The notes under the pieces: generated by a model | What the model saw: the letters and a program-made list of their open reading frames with translations, nothing else | What the model was told of the DNA's origin: nothing | The model's database searches: none | Program-made: the position numbers and the translations under genes | Source of the DNA: Malania oleifera | Taxonomy: Eukaryota; Streptophyta; Magnoliopsida; Santalales; Ximeniaceae | Length of the DNA stretch: 64,000 nt | Reading direction: 5' to 3' | NCBI RefSeq assembly: GCF_029873635.1 | Contig: NC_080422.1 | Location: forward strand, 1,778,001 to 1,842,000 | Part shown: positions 35,190-48,127 of the stretch, piece after piece | Position numbering within the stretch: the first letter of the stretch is position 1 | Layout of the letters: every line of letters starts with the position of its first letter

Positions 35190-38100
35190 GTAGAGGATAA
35201 CTATTCTTAAATGTTACTTGTAATCTATGCACATTCTCACAATCTCGTCTTTCTTTTTCACAAATAAAACTAGAGCTCCCCACCACGATACACTAGATTT
35301 GATAAATCCTTTATTCAATAAATCCTGCAGCTGATCATTTAATTCTCTCAATTCTGCTGCAACCATTTGATAAGGAGCTTAAGAGATCGGTGTCATCCCT
35401 AGAAGCAAATTGATAGCAAAATCTACCTCGTGGTTGGGAGGCAAATCAACTAGCTCCTCTGAAAAAATGTCTGGAAACTCCTTTACCACTGGTAAACTGA
35501 CAAGCTTCAATTCATTTTCTATCATCTCCTTTAAATAGGCCATAAATCCCTAACATCCATCTAGGAGTAGTCTTCTCGTCTATATGGCTGACACTAACTG
35601 AGGCGAGGAATACACCCGCAACCCCACAAATTTGAATTCTTGCTTTCCTGGTGGTCTGAATATCACCTCGTTCAGATGACAGTCGATACTAGAATAGTTA
35701 TCTGCCAACTAGTCCATACCCAGTATTACATCGAATCCATCCATGTCTAATACAATTAGGTCAGTTGGTAATATTCTCCCCTAAATATCTACTAGATAGC
35801 CTCAGAGCACCCTACGGCACCTCACCACTAACCCTGTTGGTGTAGCTATTGACATATCAACATTTAATAACTGTGTCTCCTCACGGCCCCTCGTCTCCTG
35901 CCTTTGATCCCTGTCATAATTACGTCTCCTTCACGGGCCCCGACTACATCCCTGCTGAAAGCCTGAAGGCGTGGACCTTTTCTTCTGTCCCTACTCCTCT
36001 GCACTTATCTGCTCACTGACCTCTGCCATAACTGCTCTGTTTACCAACTCAAAAAAGTCCTCCATTTTCAACAATGCTACCTATTTATATATTTCCTGCC
36101 TCAAACCTCTTTCAAACTGTCTCGTCTTCTTTGCCTCATGGGGAATGATATACGGGGTGAAACAAGATAACTCTATGAACCTTGTCGCGTACTATTGGAC
36201 TGTTTGCTGTCCCTGCTTCAAATTTAGGAATTCCTCTGTTGACTATATGAGTCTAATCCTGTTTTGATAATTACAAATCACTTGGTATTTGATATGTGCA
36301 TTAAGAATGTGAGCAGGAACATTACTTAGCATGCACAGAAGGTGATGAAGTCATGGAAGCCACGAGGATTAAAGCATATATATAACCTGGCACAATCTAT
36401 GGAACTAAAAGAGTAGAAGAATGAAGACGCAAGCGTCAATTTCAAGATTATCATGGGAATGGGTATTTAGAATTGATGTATGTGCATATTTATATGATAT
36501 AGCTAGAAGCTCAAAATATACTCTACACATGCATCTCATGAAAACCTTCTAGGGTTAAACATGGACTTAGAGAACCTATTTTGAACCCCAAAAATTTTTT
36601 GATAAGAGATTAAAGCAAGAGAGCTCAAATGATTTTGAAAACTAAACTGAAAATTCTAAAGTTGGTCTGCTCAAACGACTGAAGAGTACCCTCATAAGTC
36701 TGAAAATACAACCTCAGACAACTGAAGTTTTCCTTCAGACGTCTAAAGAATTTTCTCAGAAGACTGAAGAATTAGTTCAGTCATCTGAAGATTTAATTAC
36801 TGAAACACAAAACAGGCAGAACACCTTCAAACATTTGAACTTTCAGTTCAGTCGTCTAAAATGGGACTTCAGAAGAATGAACCCATAGTTCAGTCATATG
36901 ACCCTGTGTCCAGACTATAATTTTCAGTGCTTGAAGGAACATTAGACGTCTAAAATCGAATGCTCGGTCATCTAAATCTGTGGGAACTTTAAAAATCTGA
37001 ACTTTAGCAAGAAACCACGCGGATTATTCACTTGATCAAATTGATCTAATGGTTAGGACTTATCCTAAGGCTAAGATTACTTATATAAACAACCTCTAAA
37101 CCCTAGTGCCTTACTTTTGGAATATGATTAGGAGCCTTGAATGTATACACAACTCTAAAAAACGTTGAACTCATTGCTAAGCTCTTGTTTGTGATTTCAA
37201 AGCATTTACTACAAATCTAAGCTTGGACTACGTTGATTTTCAAAAGGAGTTGTAGCAAATATTGTGCAAACAACTTGGATATTGAGGTTTGGTGATCAAA
37301 TCAATTGTTTGCTTGCTTGTTCTCAAAGACTTTTTCATCTCACAAACATATCCTTGAATATTCATTTTGAGAAATTGATCTTAAGTTATTATTTATATAT
37401 ACATTTTGTGAAAGATCACTACTTGAGAAAAGTTTTTGTTTAAAACTAAAATCTTGAAGAAAGTTTTAAATATATATTCATTCAAAGATTTGCTATTTGA
37501 TTAGTGTAAGAAATATTTGATTGCAAATCCTAAGAGCCTGTAAATACATATTCTTAAGGGATATTATTTTTTGAAACATAGCGTTTAAATATTTGCAATA
37601 TTCAAAGTCGTATATTTATTCAAAGATTCAACTTTACAGATTATTGATAGAAAGAATATAGATCTGCGCATTATCAAAAATTATTTTTGAAAGGATCTTA
37701 TTTTCTAATCTTACATAAATTATTCTAAAATTGAACCTTACGTTTCTCCAAAGTATTTATTTATAAAATCATTTTTGGGAGATATCGATTTAAAGGATTG
37801 ATTTGTGAAGCATATCATTCATATAACGATATCATGTTACATGCATACTGAGCTTCAAGTTTTATCATATGAATATGTGTTAGGATTTCTATTGTACTCG
37901 CTAACTTGGTTAGAAGCAATATGAGTTTTGCAGAATTGAAATTCCATATTATAATTACAATTCAGGTTGTGAATCGGGTGAGGAGGAAGTTATGCCTCCT
38001 ATAAGTAGTGGACTAAGAGTAAGTTGTGCCTCTTGTAAGCAGTGGATTGTAAGGGAAGCTCTGTCCCGATTAAAGGAGTAAGGATTTAGTGAAATCCTTG

Positions 38101-39194
38101 AGTGGGTTGCTCAAAGTGAGGATGTAGGCCGGGTTGGTTAACCCTCATAAAATTGTGTTTGCCTTCTCTCTTCCCTTAACTTTTTAATTTCTACTTGCAT
38201 TTCATTATCAACTTTTGCATGTTTGTATGTTGATTAATGTTACATGCACTTGATAATTAATTGGGTATAATTGAATTTATTGAGATAATAATTTGAATTA
38301 ATTTCAAGCCCCTACAATTATTTTGTTAAATATTGAAATTGAAATTAAGTGGTAAAATAAACTTAAATATTTTTTAAATACCCAATTCACCCCCCCTCTT
38401 GGGATAACATCGTAATTACATCCTCTACCTTGGCCTCTCTAGTAGTGGCTGGGAAATATTTGTCAAAGAACAAATCTTTAAACCGACACCATGTCATAGC
38501 TATAGGTACTGACCTCTATTCCTCCAATAGTTTTATAGCAGTCCACCATCTCTCGGCCTCTCCTTTTAGCTTATAGGTTGCAAATAAGATCCTCTGCTCC
38601 TCCGTGCACTGCAGCACCACCAATACTTTCTTAATTTCCTACATCTAGTTTTTGGCGACTGCAAAATCAGCTCCTCCTGAAAATGCCAGAGGATTCATCT
38701 TAGTGAATTTCTCTATCATACACCCGTGGCTTGCAGACCGACCTCCCTATTCCCTAGAGCTCCGTGCAATCTCAACTATGACCTACTGAACTACACTGCG
38801 TAATACCGCGTCTGAATCACCTCCACCTACACTCGAGGGCCTTGCACCCTCACTATCGCTCGCATGAGCACTACCACTCCTAGGGTCCATCTTGAAAAGA
38901 CAATAAACATAGCTTAGGGATCTTATCCTTAAAATTTACGTATCTAACCACTATCTTGACATCCTTATCTTAAATCAAGATTCGGTCCTATACTTTAGAA
39001 ACACAACCCGACAATAGTTTACTATGACTTTCCTGAAATCGTCACCCCAGAAAAGACACAGAAACCACCACGGAAGTCCTACCTCCACACTGTAGAACAA
39101 AATCCCAAATCCTTTTTCCTATACTTTGGTATTGTTTCCGCTACACTCTAAAGTCTACAGAACCTAACAACCTAGGCTATGAAACCAAACTGTA
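35190..39194 (-). pseudogene. Gypsy-3 internal region: gag, protease and reverse transcriptase remnants
   Basis: On the - strand: a decayed primer site (39,175-39,190, TTGGTTTCATAGCC), gag start near 38,890 (MDPRSGSAHASDSEG), gag domain (38,860-38,426, continuing 36,236-35,890 after the copia solo LTR), then the protease-distal linker and reverse transcriptase start (VAAELRELND and FVKKKDEIVRMCIDY, 35,380-35,190). Compared with Gypsy-2, about 390 bp holding the zinc knuckle and protease active site are missing at about 35,882, and everything after the reverse transcriptase fingers is lost. Numerous stops confirm decay. Confidence 0.78.
36237..38420. repeat. Copia-type solo LTR with perfect TSD (tcctc) in Gypsy-3 gag
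   Basis: It starts TGTTGACTATATGAG at 36,237 and ends CGTAATTACA at 38,420 (2,184 bp). TCCTC flanks it at 36,232-36,236 and 38,421-38,425. Excising it restores Gypsy-3 gag sequence that aligns with Gypsy-2 (CTCCTC then TTGGC(C/T)TCTC). On the + strand a TATATAA box lies at 37,082-37,088, and the last 330 bp resemble the copia LTR at 1-280, giving + orientation. Between 36,660 and 36,970 are many CAGACGACTGAAG-like near-palindromes. Confidence 0.93.
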
Positions 39195-39312
39195 ACAACC
39201 TGCCTATTTTTACCATATATATATATATATATATATTCATATTTATTTATTATATTTTTTTTCTACATAACAACATTCATAATAACTCTGATATCCTACT
39301 AAACAGATATAG

Positions 39313-41329
39313 TGTGACAACCCGAATAATAATGGGATTTAAATAATAAAGAGGAAGGGAAATTGAAATAGCAACAGAAGGAGGAAGTAGATGCACTTTG
39401 AAAGGAATAACCAAGAGAAATTATCAGGGCCTCGTCGACGAAGGCAAAATTCGTTGATGAGGAAATACCGAGAGAGGTTTTTGAGCAGTATGAATTTCGT
39501 CGATGATGAGTGGATTTCGTCGACGAAATTATTGAAGGACTTATCGATGAGATGATGTGGCTCATTGACGAATCCAATCCTATAAATATCAAAAACCCGG
39601 ATTTAAATGTCAAAATTTTCAAAAAATTCACTCACTCTCTCTCTCTCCCTATGGTTTCTCTCTCTTCTCTCTTCAATTCCAGCTCCGTCGTTCACCAGAT
39701 CGATGATCTGAAGCCATCACGACTCTCCTGGAGAAGTTCTCTGCATGTCTTCCCGAGCAGATTGTTGGTGGAACTCCGTTGAAATTCATCCCTAAGTTGA
39801 GGTAAGGCTTTTTATGCCGAATTTGGTCTTACGGTAGTTATAAGAAATGATATACATATGAAAATACTGAAATTTAGTTCTGCGAGTTTTTATTTTCAGG
39901 GTATTGATCAGGAAATCCTACGGGTGTGAGACCAAAATTTATAGGGGCTTTCTCAATAGTTAAGTAAGGGAATAAACTAAAGCAGTTATTTTTCACGTAA
40001 ATTATTATTATATATGAGTAAATTATTTTCCAAAAAACATGTATTATATACGAATATTATGGAGTAAATGTATATTTGGGAAAATACTGCTATATACAGG
40101 AATTACGATTTTAGATGGAACGTATGATTTAATTCAGCATTGTGTGACATGAGTATTATTTTTCATGAAATGTATTACGTTACGGCAATTTTACGAATAA
40201 GCATGTTTTCAGGAATTATGTAATAATGCAGTATATGATGATTTTGAAATACATGATAATTGATTTATTTTCAGAATGTTATGAAATGTTTGGCACGAGG
40301 CCGTATTTATGAAATGTTCGGCATGAAGCCGTATTTATGAAATGTTCGGCACGAGGCCGTAATTATGAAATGTTCAGCATGAGACCGTAATTATGAAATG
40401 TTCAGCGCGAGGCTGTAATTATGAAATTTTAAAAGATGCTATATTATCATGTATTTTATGTTATTAGAACCCGAATGTTCGTTTAGTTCAGTTTAAGGAG
40501 CTCGGTACCGTAGCTATATAGATTAAATATTTATGTTCAGACTTGTGCTAACCACCCCACGAGGGGGTGGGAGATGGATAGTCGATGTGGCTTTCAGTAT
40601 AGAATTGTAGACGTCCACTTGGCAGTCCGGACTAGGGTGCGGCGGGTCCATCGTACTTACAGACATTTTTGACTCGGCAGTGGTCGGGCAGCCATTGTTG
40701 GGTTCTGCCTTTGGGCTGCACAACCTGTCATGGGGGGTAATACATGACATCAGCTAGTTATTCATCCTGAATATGTTTTCAGTATTATCAGATATAACAG
40801 GCGATTTATGAATGATATGAGTTACTAGAAAAATATGAAAGTGTATGATGATTCAGTATGTTATGACGAATGTTTTCAGATATAAGAAATGTATTGTATA
40901 TGTATAACTGCATTATATATTCATGTTGCCACATAGCTGCATTTAGTTTATTTTCCCTTATTGAGATGTGTCTCACCCCCGAACTTAATTAATTTTTCAG
41001 GAGACCCTTAGAGACCGTCGGGTCATGGCCACCATTGAGCTTATTAAGTTATCCCACTAGGAGGGTAAGATTTTGTACTAGGATCAGGATTATTTTTGTT
41101 GTATGATCCTAAGGTTATTTTGATGTTTTGGAGGTTGTATATAAATACAGTATTTTGATGATGTAGTAAACTCTGGTATTATGTTTTATGGTTAGATGTT
41201 TGAAATTTTATACTTACTGCTGCTTAGGTTTCTGCTGTGATTGACAGGTGTCCCTGTTACCCATAGGTTCGGGTTGACTTTTTTTATTTATTATGTTACA
41301 TTTTATACTGAGATTTTGAGGTCATTACA
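39313..41329 (+). repeat. Gypsy solo LTR with perfect TSD (tatag)
   Basis: TGTGACAACCCGAAT at 39,313 to GGTCATTACA at 41,329, 2,017 bp. TATAG is at 39,308-39,312 and 41,330-41,334. TCGTCGACGAA words lie at 39,430-39,575, a TATAAATA box at 39,581-39,588, an array of TTCGGCACGAGGCCGTA units at about 40,290-40,435, and the GGGCTGCACAACC module at 40,711-40,730. It is inserted into the Gypsy-3 5' LTR in the opposite orientation. Confidence 0.95.
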
Positions 41330-42998
41330 TATAGTCATGATTAACCCGAACCCATGGGTACCGAGGATATACTTGTCATACATCTCTGATACCTAAGCAG
41401 CAGAAAACATAAATTACATACATGCCATACAACATCAGGCACAATACCAGAGTTCTACTGAATCTGTTATATATGTACAAACATCGACAAAAGAACCAAA
41501 AAGTACCCTAAGGTCATAACCCAAAAAGCAATCTGACCCTAGCTCAACTACTTACCCCTCTGACAAGGTAGCTCGGTCAACCTCTACTACTACGGAGCTT
41601 TATCCGCCCTTCTATCTGAATTTCCTGAAATGCATGTAATGCTGGAGTGAGACACTTCTCAGTAAGGGAAATAAACTAATATCAGTATGTGGCAACACGA
41701 GTATTATCAAGCTTAAACATGAACTATACATAATATACATATAAAACTGGCTGTATAAATCTGAGTAAAACATGATTCATCATATTATAATTAATAACGT
41801 ACTAAATTCTATAATCATGTAAACATCTTTTATAACTATACAATACTGAAATAATACCCAAGATGGATAGTTAGCTGATGTCATGCATTACCCCCACATG
41901 ACTGGGTTGTGTGTCCTATAGGCGGGACATAGCAATGGCTAGCCGACCACGCTAAGTCAAACATGAGTCTGTAAGTACGGTGGGCTTGCCCCACCTGGTT
42001 CGAACTGCTAGGGGGACACCTGTATTACACTGAAGCCACATTGACTGCCATCTCCCACACTCTATCTGAAATGTGTGGTAGCACTAACATGAACTTGTAC
42101 TTGAACTTAATCTGATAGCTATGGTATTGTGCTCTGAAATCTAAACTAAGTCATCTGAATTCTGATAACATATAGTACATTTCATATTACTGATACATAG
42201 TTGTTTCATATTTCAAAGTAATATCTAACATGATAATATTTTCCTGATTTATGACATAACATGCATAATTACGGCATCTGCGCCAACTATAAATTATGAC
42301 ATCTGCGCTAGCTATAAATCACGGCATCTGCGTCGGCACATACTGAGCATGAAATTTCTGCACAGTTTAACATAATATTCTCAACCATAGTTCATGTACT
42401 ATTTTTATGGTTTTTCTGAAAACTGTCATAACATGCTTATTCTGGAAAAATCATATCATTATGGCATAACATAATTTTCATGGAAATTTATACTCATGTC
42501 ACACAAATGTGAGTAATACTCTAAACAAAAAATCTGATCTGAAATCATATTTTCTGATAAAATGTATTAAATTTATTTTTCTATCCAATGAAAGTATTCT
42601 CAAATACTATACTATAACATACGTAATTTCTGAAAATAAATGTTGTATATTAATAAATAATTTCATGAAAAATTCTGACTTAATTTATCCTTTTACCTAG
42701 TTTACTAAGAAGCCCACAAATCTAACCAAACCTACTCCTATGTGTTCCCAGCTCAACACCCTAAAATTTACATTTCTCCAGCAAATCAACAAAAACCAAT
42801 ATAATACCTTCCAACACATTCCCCTTAGTCCTGAAATACCCAATAATTTATACAACTTAAAATAACAAACTTACCCAAATTTTGGGATGGTGCCTAAATG
42901 CTCCAAATCAAAATTATGATCCTCCAATATTATAGAGAATCTTCCTAGGAGTAACATGACGGCTTCTGATCATCAAACCAGCGAAAATCAAAGCCAGT

Positions 42999-45681
42999 AA
43001 CGCCCCGAACCCTTAATCCCGAGTCCGGTGTGTTATACTTAATAAAATCCCTGATAATCCATAAACCAATATATACGCAGTGGAAAACATAAACATAATC
43101 TCCATATAACATAATACCAAAGTTTATTAATTCTAACTATAATATATAATAAATCATCCATCACCTGCATTTCCATAAATCTACATAACTTCCAAAATAA
43201 TTTAGCATTTTCACAATCATTCCTTACTCAATAGCCTTAAAATATAAAGACATAAAACATAAATTTTTATATTCCCCAAAACTAACATAGGAATATACCA
43301 TTTTCTTTTTCTATTTCCCAATAATGCTATAAAAACCTCGAGCTCGCAAAGCTTGATCTCGAGGAAATCCTGAAAAAAAAATACATTTATATTCGGGTGA
43401 GACACATCTCAGTAAGGGAATAAACAATATATTAAAACAGTGTGTGACCAACATGAGTTTATATATAACATATTATTTAACATTTGAAAATCATTAACAT
43501 AATTTCTGAAATCATTCCATGAACCTAATCAAACACATGCAAATGTTTAATCTATGAGATTACCCGAGGATAGGGGTGATTATCCGCCCATAAAAGTAGT
43601 ACCCCTCTGGTATGATATTTAGGCAACCCAAAGGTCGTAGTTAAAGCATATCAGGGCACTCACCTTACTCAGTAAGTCCTCAAGTGATAAATTGATCTCG
43701 TACTCACACAGTTCATACAAAATTTTATCTGCGAAGGCCCTAAGGATAGGGAAATCTACCCGCCCATACAAGTAGGTTCCCTCTGCCTTAGTACATTATG
43801 TGGCTACTGCCACATCTGTAGCTACTAGTGCACTCACCTTATTCAGCAAGCCTTCAGGCGAAAGGTACACCTCACCCAATCGTAACATGTTCTACATACA
43901 TGCATACTTCTAATATCATAATACATCATTCTTTCTATTATTATTTAATCATACACATCTGTTCATATTTATGGTTTAACATTGCATTGCATTTCACTTT
44001 AAGTAACTCTTTCCCATTTTACATTGTTCACCTTTCACATTTCATTTCCATTTCATTCATTACCCTTTTCATTTCATTTCATTTCATACCCAGTATCTTT
44101 CAGTTGTTTTACCAAGTATTTTTCAGCTATTACACATTTACCCAGCCACTTTCAGCTGTTTTACTCAGCATATTTCAGCTGTCATACATTTACCCAGCCA
44201 CTTTCAGCTGTTTTACCCAGCATATTTCAGCTGTTACACATTTACCCAACCACTTTCAGCTGTTTTACCCAGCATATTTCAGCTGTTACACATTTACCCA
44301 GCCACTTTTAGTTGTTTTACCCAGCATATTTCAGCTGTTTACATGGTTACATTGACACACACAAGTAACATAATCCATATCATGTTTTATTCACAATGCA
44401 TTACTTATTTAACCTGCATCTCATACATTTAACATATATTTCCACATAACATTCTATTTACTCATGCCACACAATTTAGCAATAAATTTCATACACTGCC
44501 TGTAAAATAAATCAACCAACATTTAATGTTTATATACTGAAAATACCTTTCATTTCTTACATAATTACTCTGAAAATATTTTTCCACTTTCATCAGCTCA
44601 TTTTCACATATACGTATTTAATAAACAGTCCTAAACTCGAAAAAAAAATACAATTTAAATAGTTGGCATTTTACCCATACCCAAACATATAGTCGTACAT
44701 ATAACATAATTTATTTTTTCATTAAATTCATAAAAATTCTGATTTAATATATATTTTTTCTCTTACCTGGTTTCTTGAACTACGCCAACAGGGACTCCAA
44801 AAAATATCTGCGACGCTCACCCAGACCCTAAATCAAAAATTCCTAACTCCAATAAATTATTCCTAAATAAAATATTATTTAAATATTTCTTAGGGTCATA
44901 ATTCCTAAATAAATAGTAATACCCGCAAATATACCCAAATTGCCAAATTTCCCAAATCTCACTCTCGCTTTGGAGTAGGGCCCAAAAAACCCCAATTGAA
45001 AATTTTTCCACATCAAAATTACAGCAATCGTGACTAGGACCACGTGGTGGTACCCGATCGCCGATTTAACAGTAGATTTAAAGTAAAATTGAGAAAATAG
45101 AGAAAAATTACCTTTTCTTATAAGTAGTGCTTAAGTCGTTCCCATGAAAAATTTGCTCCAATAGAAATGTCGGCAACGGAATTAGGAATCTAATGGCACC
45201 TTCCGTTTCCCAATCCACCGTAAACTCATCGAGAAATTGAAAGAAGGAGAGAGAGAGAGAGAGAGAGAGAGAGGCGGAGACGAAGCGAGCCAACTGAGAG
45301 AGGCGGAGAGAGAGAGCCAAACTCTCTGTAATTTTAAATCTTCAGGTTTCCTAAACTTTTAAGAAACCTTTCCTTTGATATATATATAACTTACTTATAT
45401 TATAATATAATATATATATATATTTATATATTATAATAACCTATATATATATATTTCTCTTATTTTAATTAGTTTTTTTTTAAATCCTATGCAAAAATTT
45501 TTAATTTAATAACTAATTATTTAATTATTTAATTAATCTTGATTTAATTTAATTTCTTTAATTTTTTTTAAATTAAATTAATTTTTTTTCTTTTTCCCAC
45601 GCATTCCTTTTATTTATTTATTTGTTATTTTATCTTCTTTTTTTATTATTTCAGTCATTTTAATTTTTTTGGGTCTTTACA
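42999..45681 (-). repeat. Large gypsy LTR (Gypsy-1-like class) inserted in Gypsy-3 LTR
   Basis: Bounds are (T)GTAACGCCCCGAAC near 42,999 and GGGTCTTTACA at 45,681 (about 2,683 bp, close to the 2,670 bp of the Gypsy-1 LTR). The flanks agcca and agcaa look like a TSD with one mismatch. Marks shared with Gypsy-1 LTRs include GTGAGACACATCTCAGTAAGG (43,397-43,417) and CACTCACCTTACTCAGTAAG (43,658-43,677, duplicated at 43,831-43,850). A GA repeat leader lies at 45,248-45,272 and a 52-bp minisatellite at 44,095-44,345. No reading frame is significant. Confidence 0.8.
44095..44345 (-). repeat. 52-bp minisatellite
   Basis: The phrase CCACTTTCAGCTGTTTTAC recurs at 44,147, 44,199, 44,251 and 44,303, an exact 52-bp period, with each unit containing two CAGCTGT-type sites (CAGCTG is itself palindromic). 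Confidence 0.93.
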
Positions 45682-46035
45682 AGCAATCTAGAGGGAAATA
45701 AGAGAAATCGAGCTAGAGGGAGAAAATGTGAAAAAATTAACTTTTCCTTGTTGAATCTTGATTTTGACCTATATATAGAGTGCTGTCCACATGGCTTTGT
45801 CGACGAACCCAAGAAGAAAGTTTGTCGATGAAGGCTATGGGTTCGTCAACGAGCTCGCATGTCCTTAAACCTACTCTCAGTTTCTCTTCATCGGCAAGAC
45901 ATGTGTCCTCGTCAACGTTCCCAAGAAGGCCACTCGTTAATGAATATTTTGCGTTCGTTGACGAGACCCTGCTGAGCCCCCTTAGAAAAATCATTTTTCT
46001 TTCTTTTCCTTTATTATTTACTTGCTATAATTCTA

Positions 46036-48127
46036 ATTTTATCTTTCTTTATTTCCCATTTTCCATTTATTTCTTTCATTTCTCATTTTAGCCCATTTTT
46101 ATCATTCTTTCACTTCTCATTTCCATTTCACTATCCAGCTCATGAGTATCCTTGGTATGTAGTACCAACATCACATCTATCACTCAAGGCTATCTTGAGG
46201 ATCTTTCTTTCCACGCCATGCTTCCCCCCATAGTCAAGGTTGTGCGGTCCGAAGGCTGGATCTAACCGCGGTTGGCTGACCTGGTTAAATCAAAATATCA
46301 TATCACATATCTCGTGTCTGTAGTACGACTGGCCGACCTATAGCCCCGATCCGGACTCAAGGGCCGCAACAATTCTACTAAATAGCTCAGTCGACTGTCA
46401 CGTCACACGTTCTAAGAGTCCGTGTGGTTGCACCACACCACTAGCAACGGTACCGTACTCAATATCATAACTCATCATTAGAGTTTCCATAACCATCCAT
46501 CAGGGTTATCAATTACCACATACCCGCAATCATTATGCAGTATTGACATTTCATCAATCATATTTCAATGGTCCTACTACAACAATCACACTTTGCAATG
46601 TTCACATTTTCCCAATATTCACAGTCAGTATACTCAATTCAATCATCACATTTCAATTTCATATTGCATTATTCATATTTCCCATTATCACATTTCAGTA
46701 TATACATTTCAGAATTCATGTTCTTATTTTCACGTTTCAATATTTTCATATCAATATACACTATTAATCTCAAATCAGTATATCTCAATTCATCTCAATA
46801 AAAATGTTTTCATCATTTTTTGTGCACATTTCATCATCTCATAATAGTATATATCGTGTTTCATGTATTTCAATATTTCTCAAAATACCCATATTAGTAA
46901 TTTACACAATCTCATTTACATAAAATCCCTTTCCATTCACATATAAATACCACATTTCATTATTTTCCACTAACATATCAATAATTCTCATTTCATTATT
47001 TTCTTAGAAATTACTCATCATTATATTTAACATTTTTCAATATGCGTCATATGCCACACAATTTTCATCTAATATTCATAATATATTTCATAATGAAAAA
47101 TACCATAACTTTATTTTCCACATATTCATTCAATTAATAATATAAAAATACTGCTATAATTTATTCCCCTTACCCGACTTACTAAGAGACTGGTTAAAAT
47201 CTAGATCCTATGCCCCTAGCGCTCGAAACTCAAATCCTGCAATTCGCGTTTTCCCTAGATTAATTAACTCATTTCCCAAAATAATACCCATATAACCTTT
47301 CCTAAATTCCATATACTCCAAATTAACATTTAAAACTAATATTTAACACCCTTACCTAGTTTCTTAAATTATACCTGTAGGGTTCCGAAATTACACCTGC
47401 GGCACTTACCCAAACTTTGAATTCAATAACCCAAATTCAACCTTAGAATGCCCAACATTCTAACATTTCTAAATCTATATTAATTAAATAATAATTAGCC
47501 CCTTAATAACCCCCTTATTCAAATTTTGGGATTATGCCTACGACGACCCCACCAGAAATTCGCTCCGCTAGACTTGTAGAGAATTATCCCTAAATTCTCA
47601 TGGTGGTATCCGAATGTCAACTAGACTTAAGATTTACAAGAAATTGATATAAAAGTGAAAATTTAGCTTACCTCAGGAGATATGCCTACATCGCTCCTAC
47701 GACTAATCCGCTAAGGTAGAAATGACGGTGGCGGAAAATGGAGTCCAGCGGCATTTCCTGATTTTCGATCGGGCAAGTATCCGTTGAGAAAATAAAGAGA
47801 GAGAACGAGGAGAGAGAGAGAGTGCACGCAGGAGAAGCCTCCTGCGCAGAAGAAACTGGAAAAGAAAAGGGGGGGGGGCTCAATACTTCCTGAAGGATCA
47901 AGATCCTTCAGGAAGTTAAACATATATATATATATATTATAATATAATATAATATTAATATATTATATTATATTATTTAATTAATAATTATTATTTAAAT
48001 TATTTATTTAATTAAATTAATTACTTAATTATTTATTTTTATTTTTTTATTTACTTATTTTATTTTTTTTTTATTTTTTTTTAAATCCACTACATCCTTC
48101 TGTAATAATTATTTTTGGGGCATTACA
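46036..48127 (-). repeat. Gypsy-1-family LTR fragment, 5' end intact
   Basis: The - strand start TGTAATGCCCCAAAAAT is at 48,127. Read downward it follows Gypsy-1 LTR order: AT-rich U3, GA-rich leader (47,790-47,822), GCGCTCGAAACTC, TTACTAAGAGA, and the mid module with AAGGTTGTGCGGTCCGAAGG (46,235-46,254) and ACTCATGAGTATCCTTGGTA-like text (about 46,141). It breaks off near 46,036, the place corresponding to about 13,680 of the Gypsy-1 3' LTR, where it joins the Gypsy-3 LTR. Confidence 0.82.

Larger units (their letters stand above)
39195..46035 (-). repeat. Gypsy-3 5' LTR, split by two insertions
   Basis: Parts are 39,195-39,312, 41,335-42,998 and 45,682-about 46,035. The inner end is TGTAACAACCTGCC at 39,195, next to the primer site. 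The middle part carries CTTCTCAGTAAGGG (about 41,656), ATGACTGGGTTGTGTG (about 41,898) and a CGGCATCTGCGCC array (42,272-42,340). The outer part has a CCTATATATAGAG TATA site (45,767-45,779) and TCGTCGACGAA-like words (45,795-45,965). The LTR start is lost where it meets the next LTR fragment at about 46,035. Confidence 0.78.

Noticed and set aside
43828..44355. 175-residue frame rich in Phe, Ser and His
   Set aside because: It is produced by translating the 52-bp minisatellite and AT-rich LTR sequence. A second frame over the same array gives a similar repetitive product.
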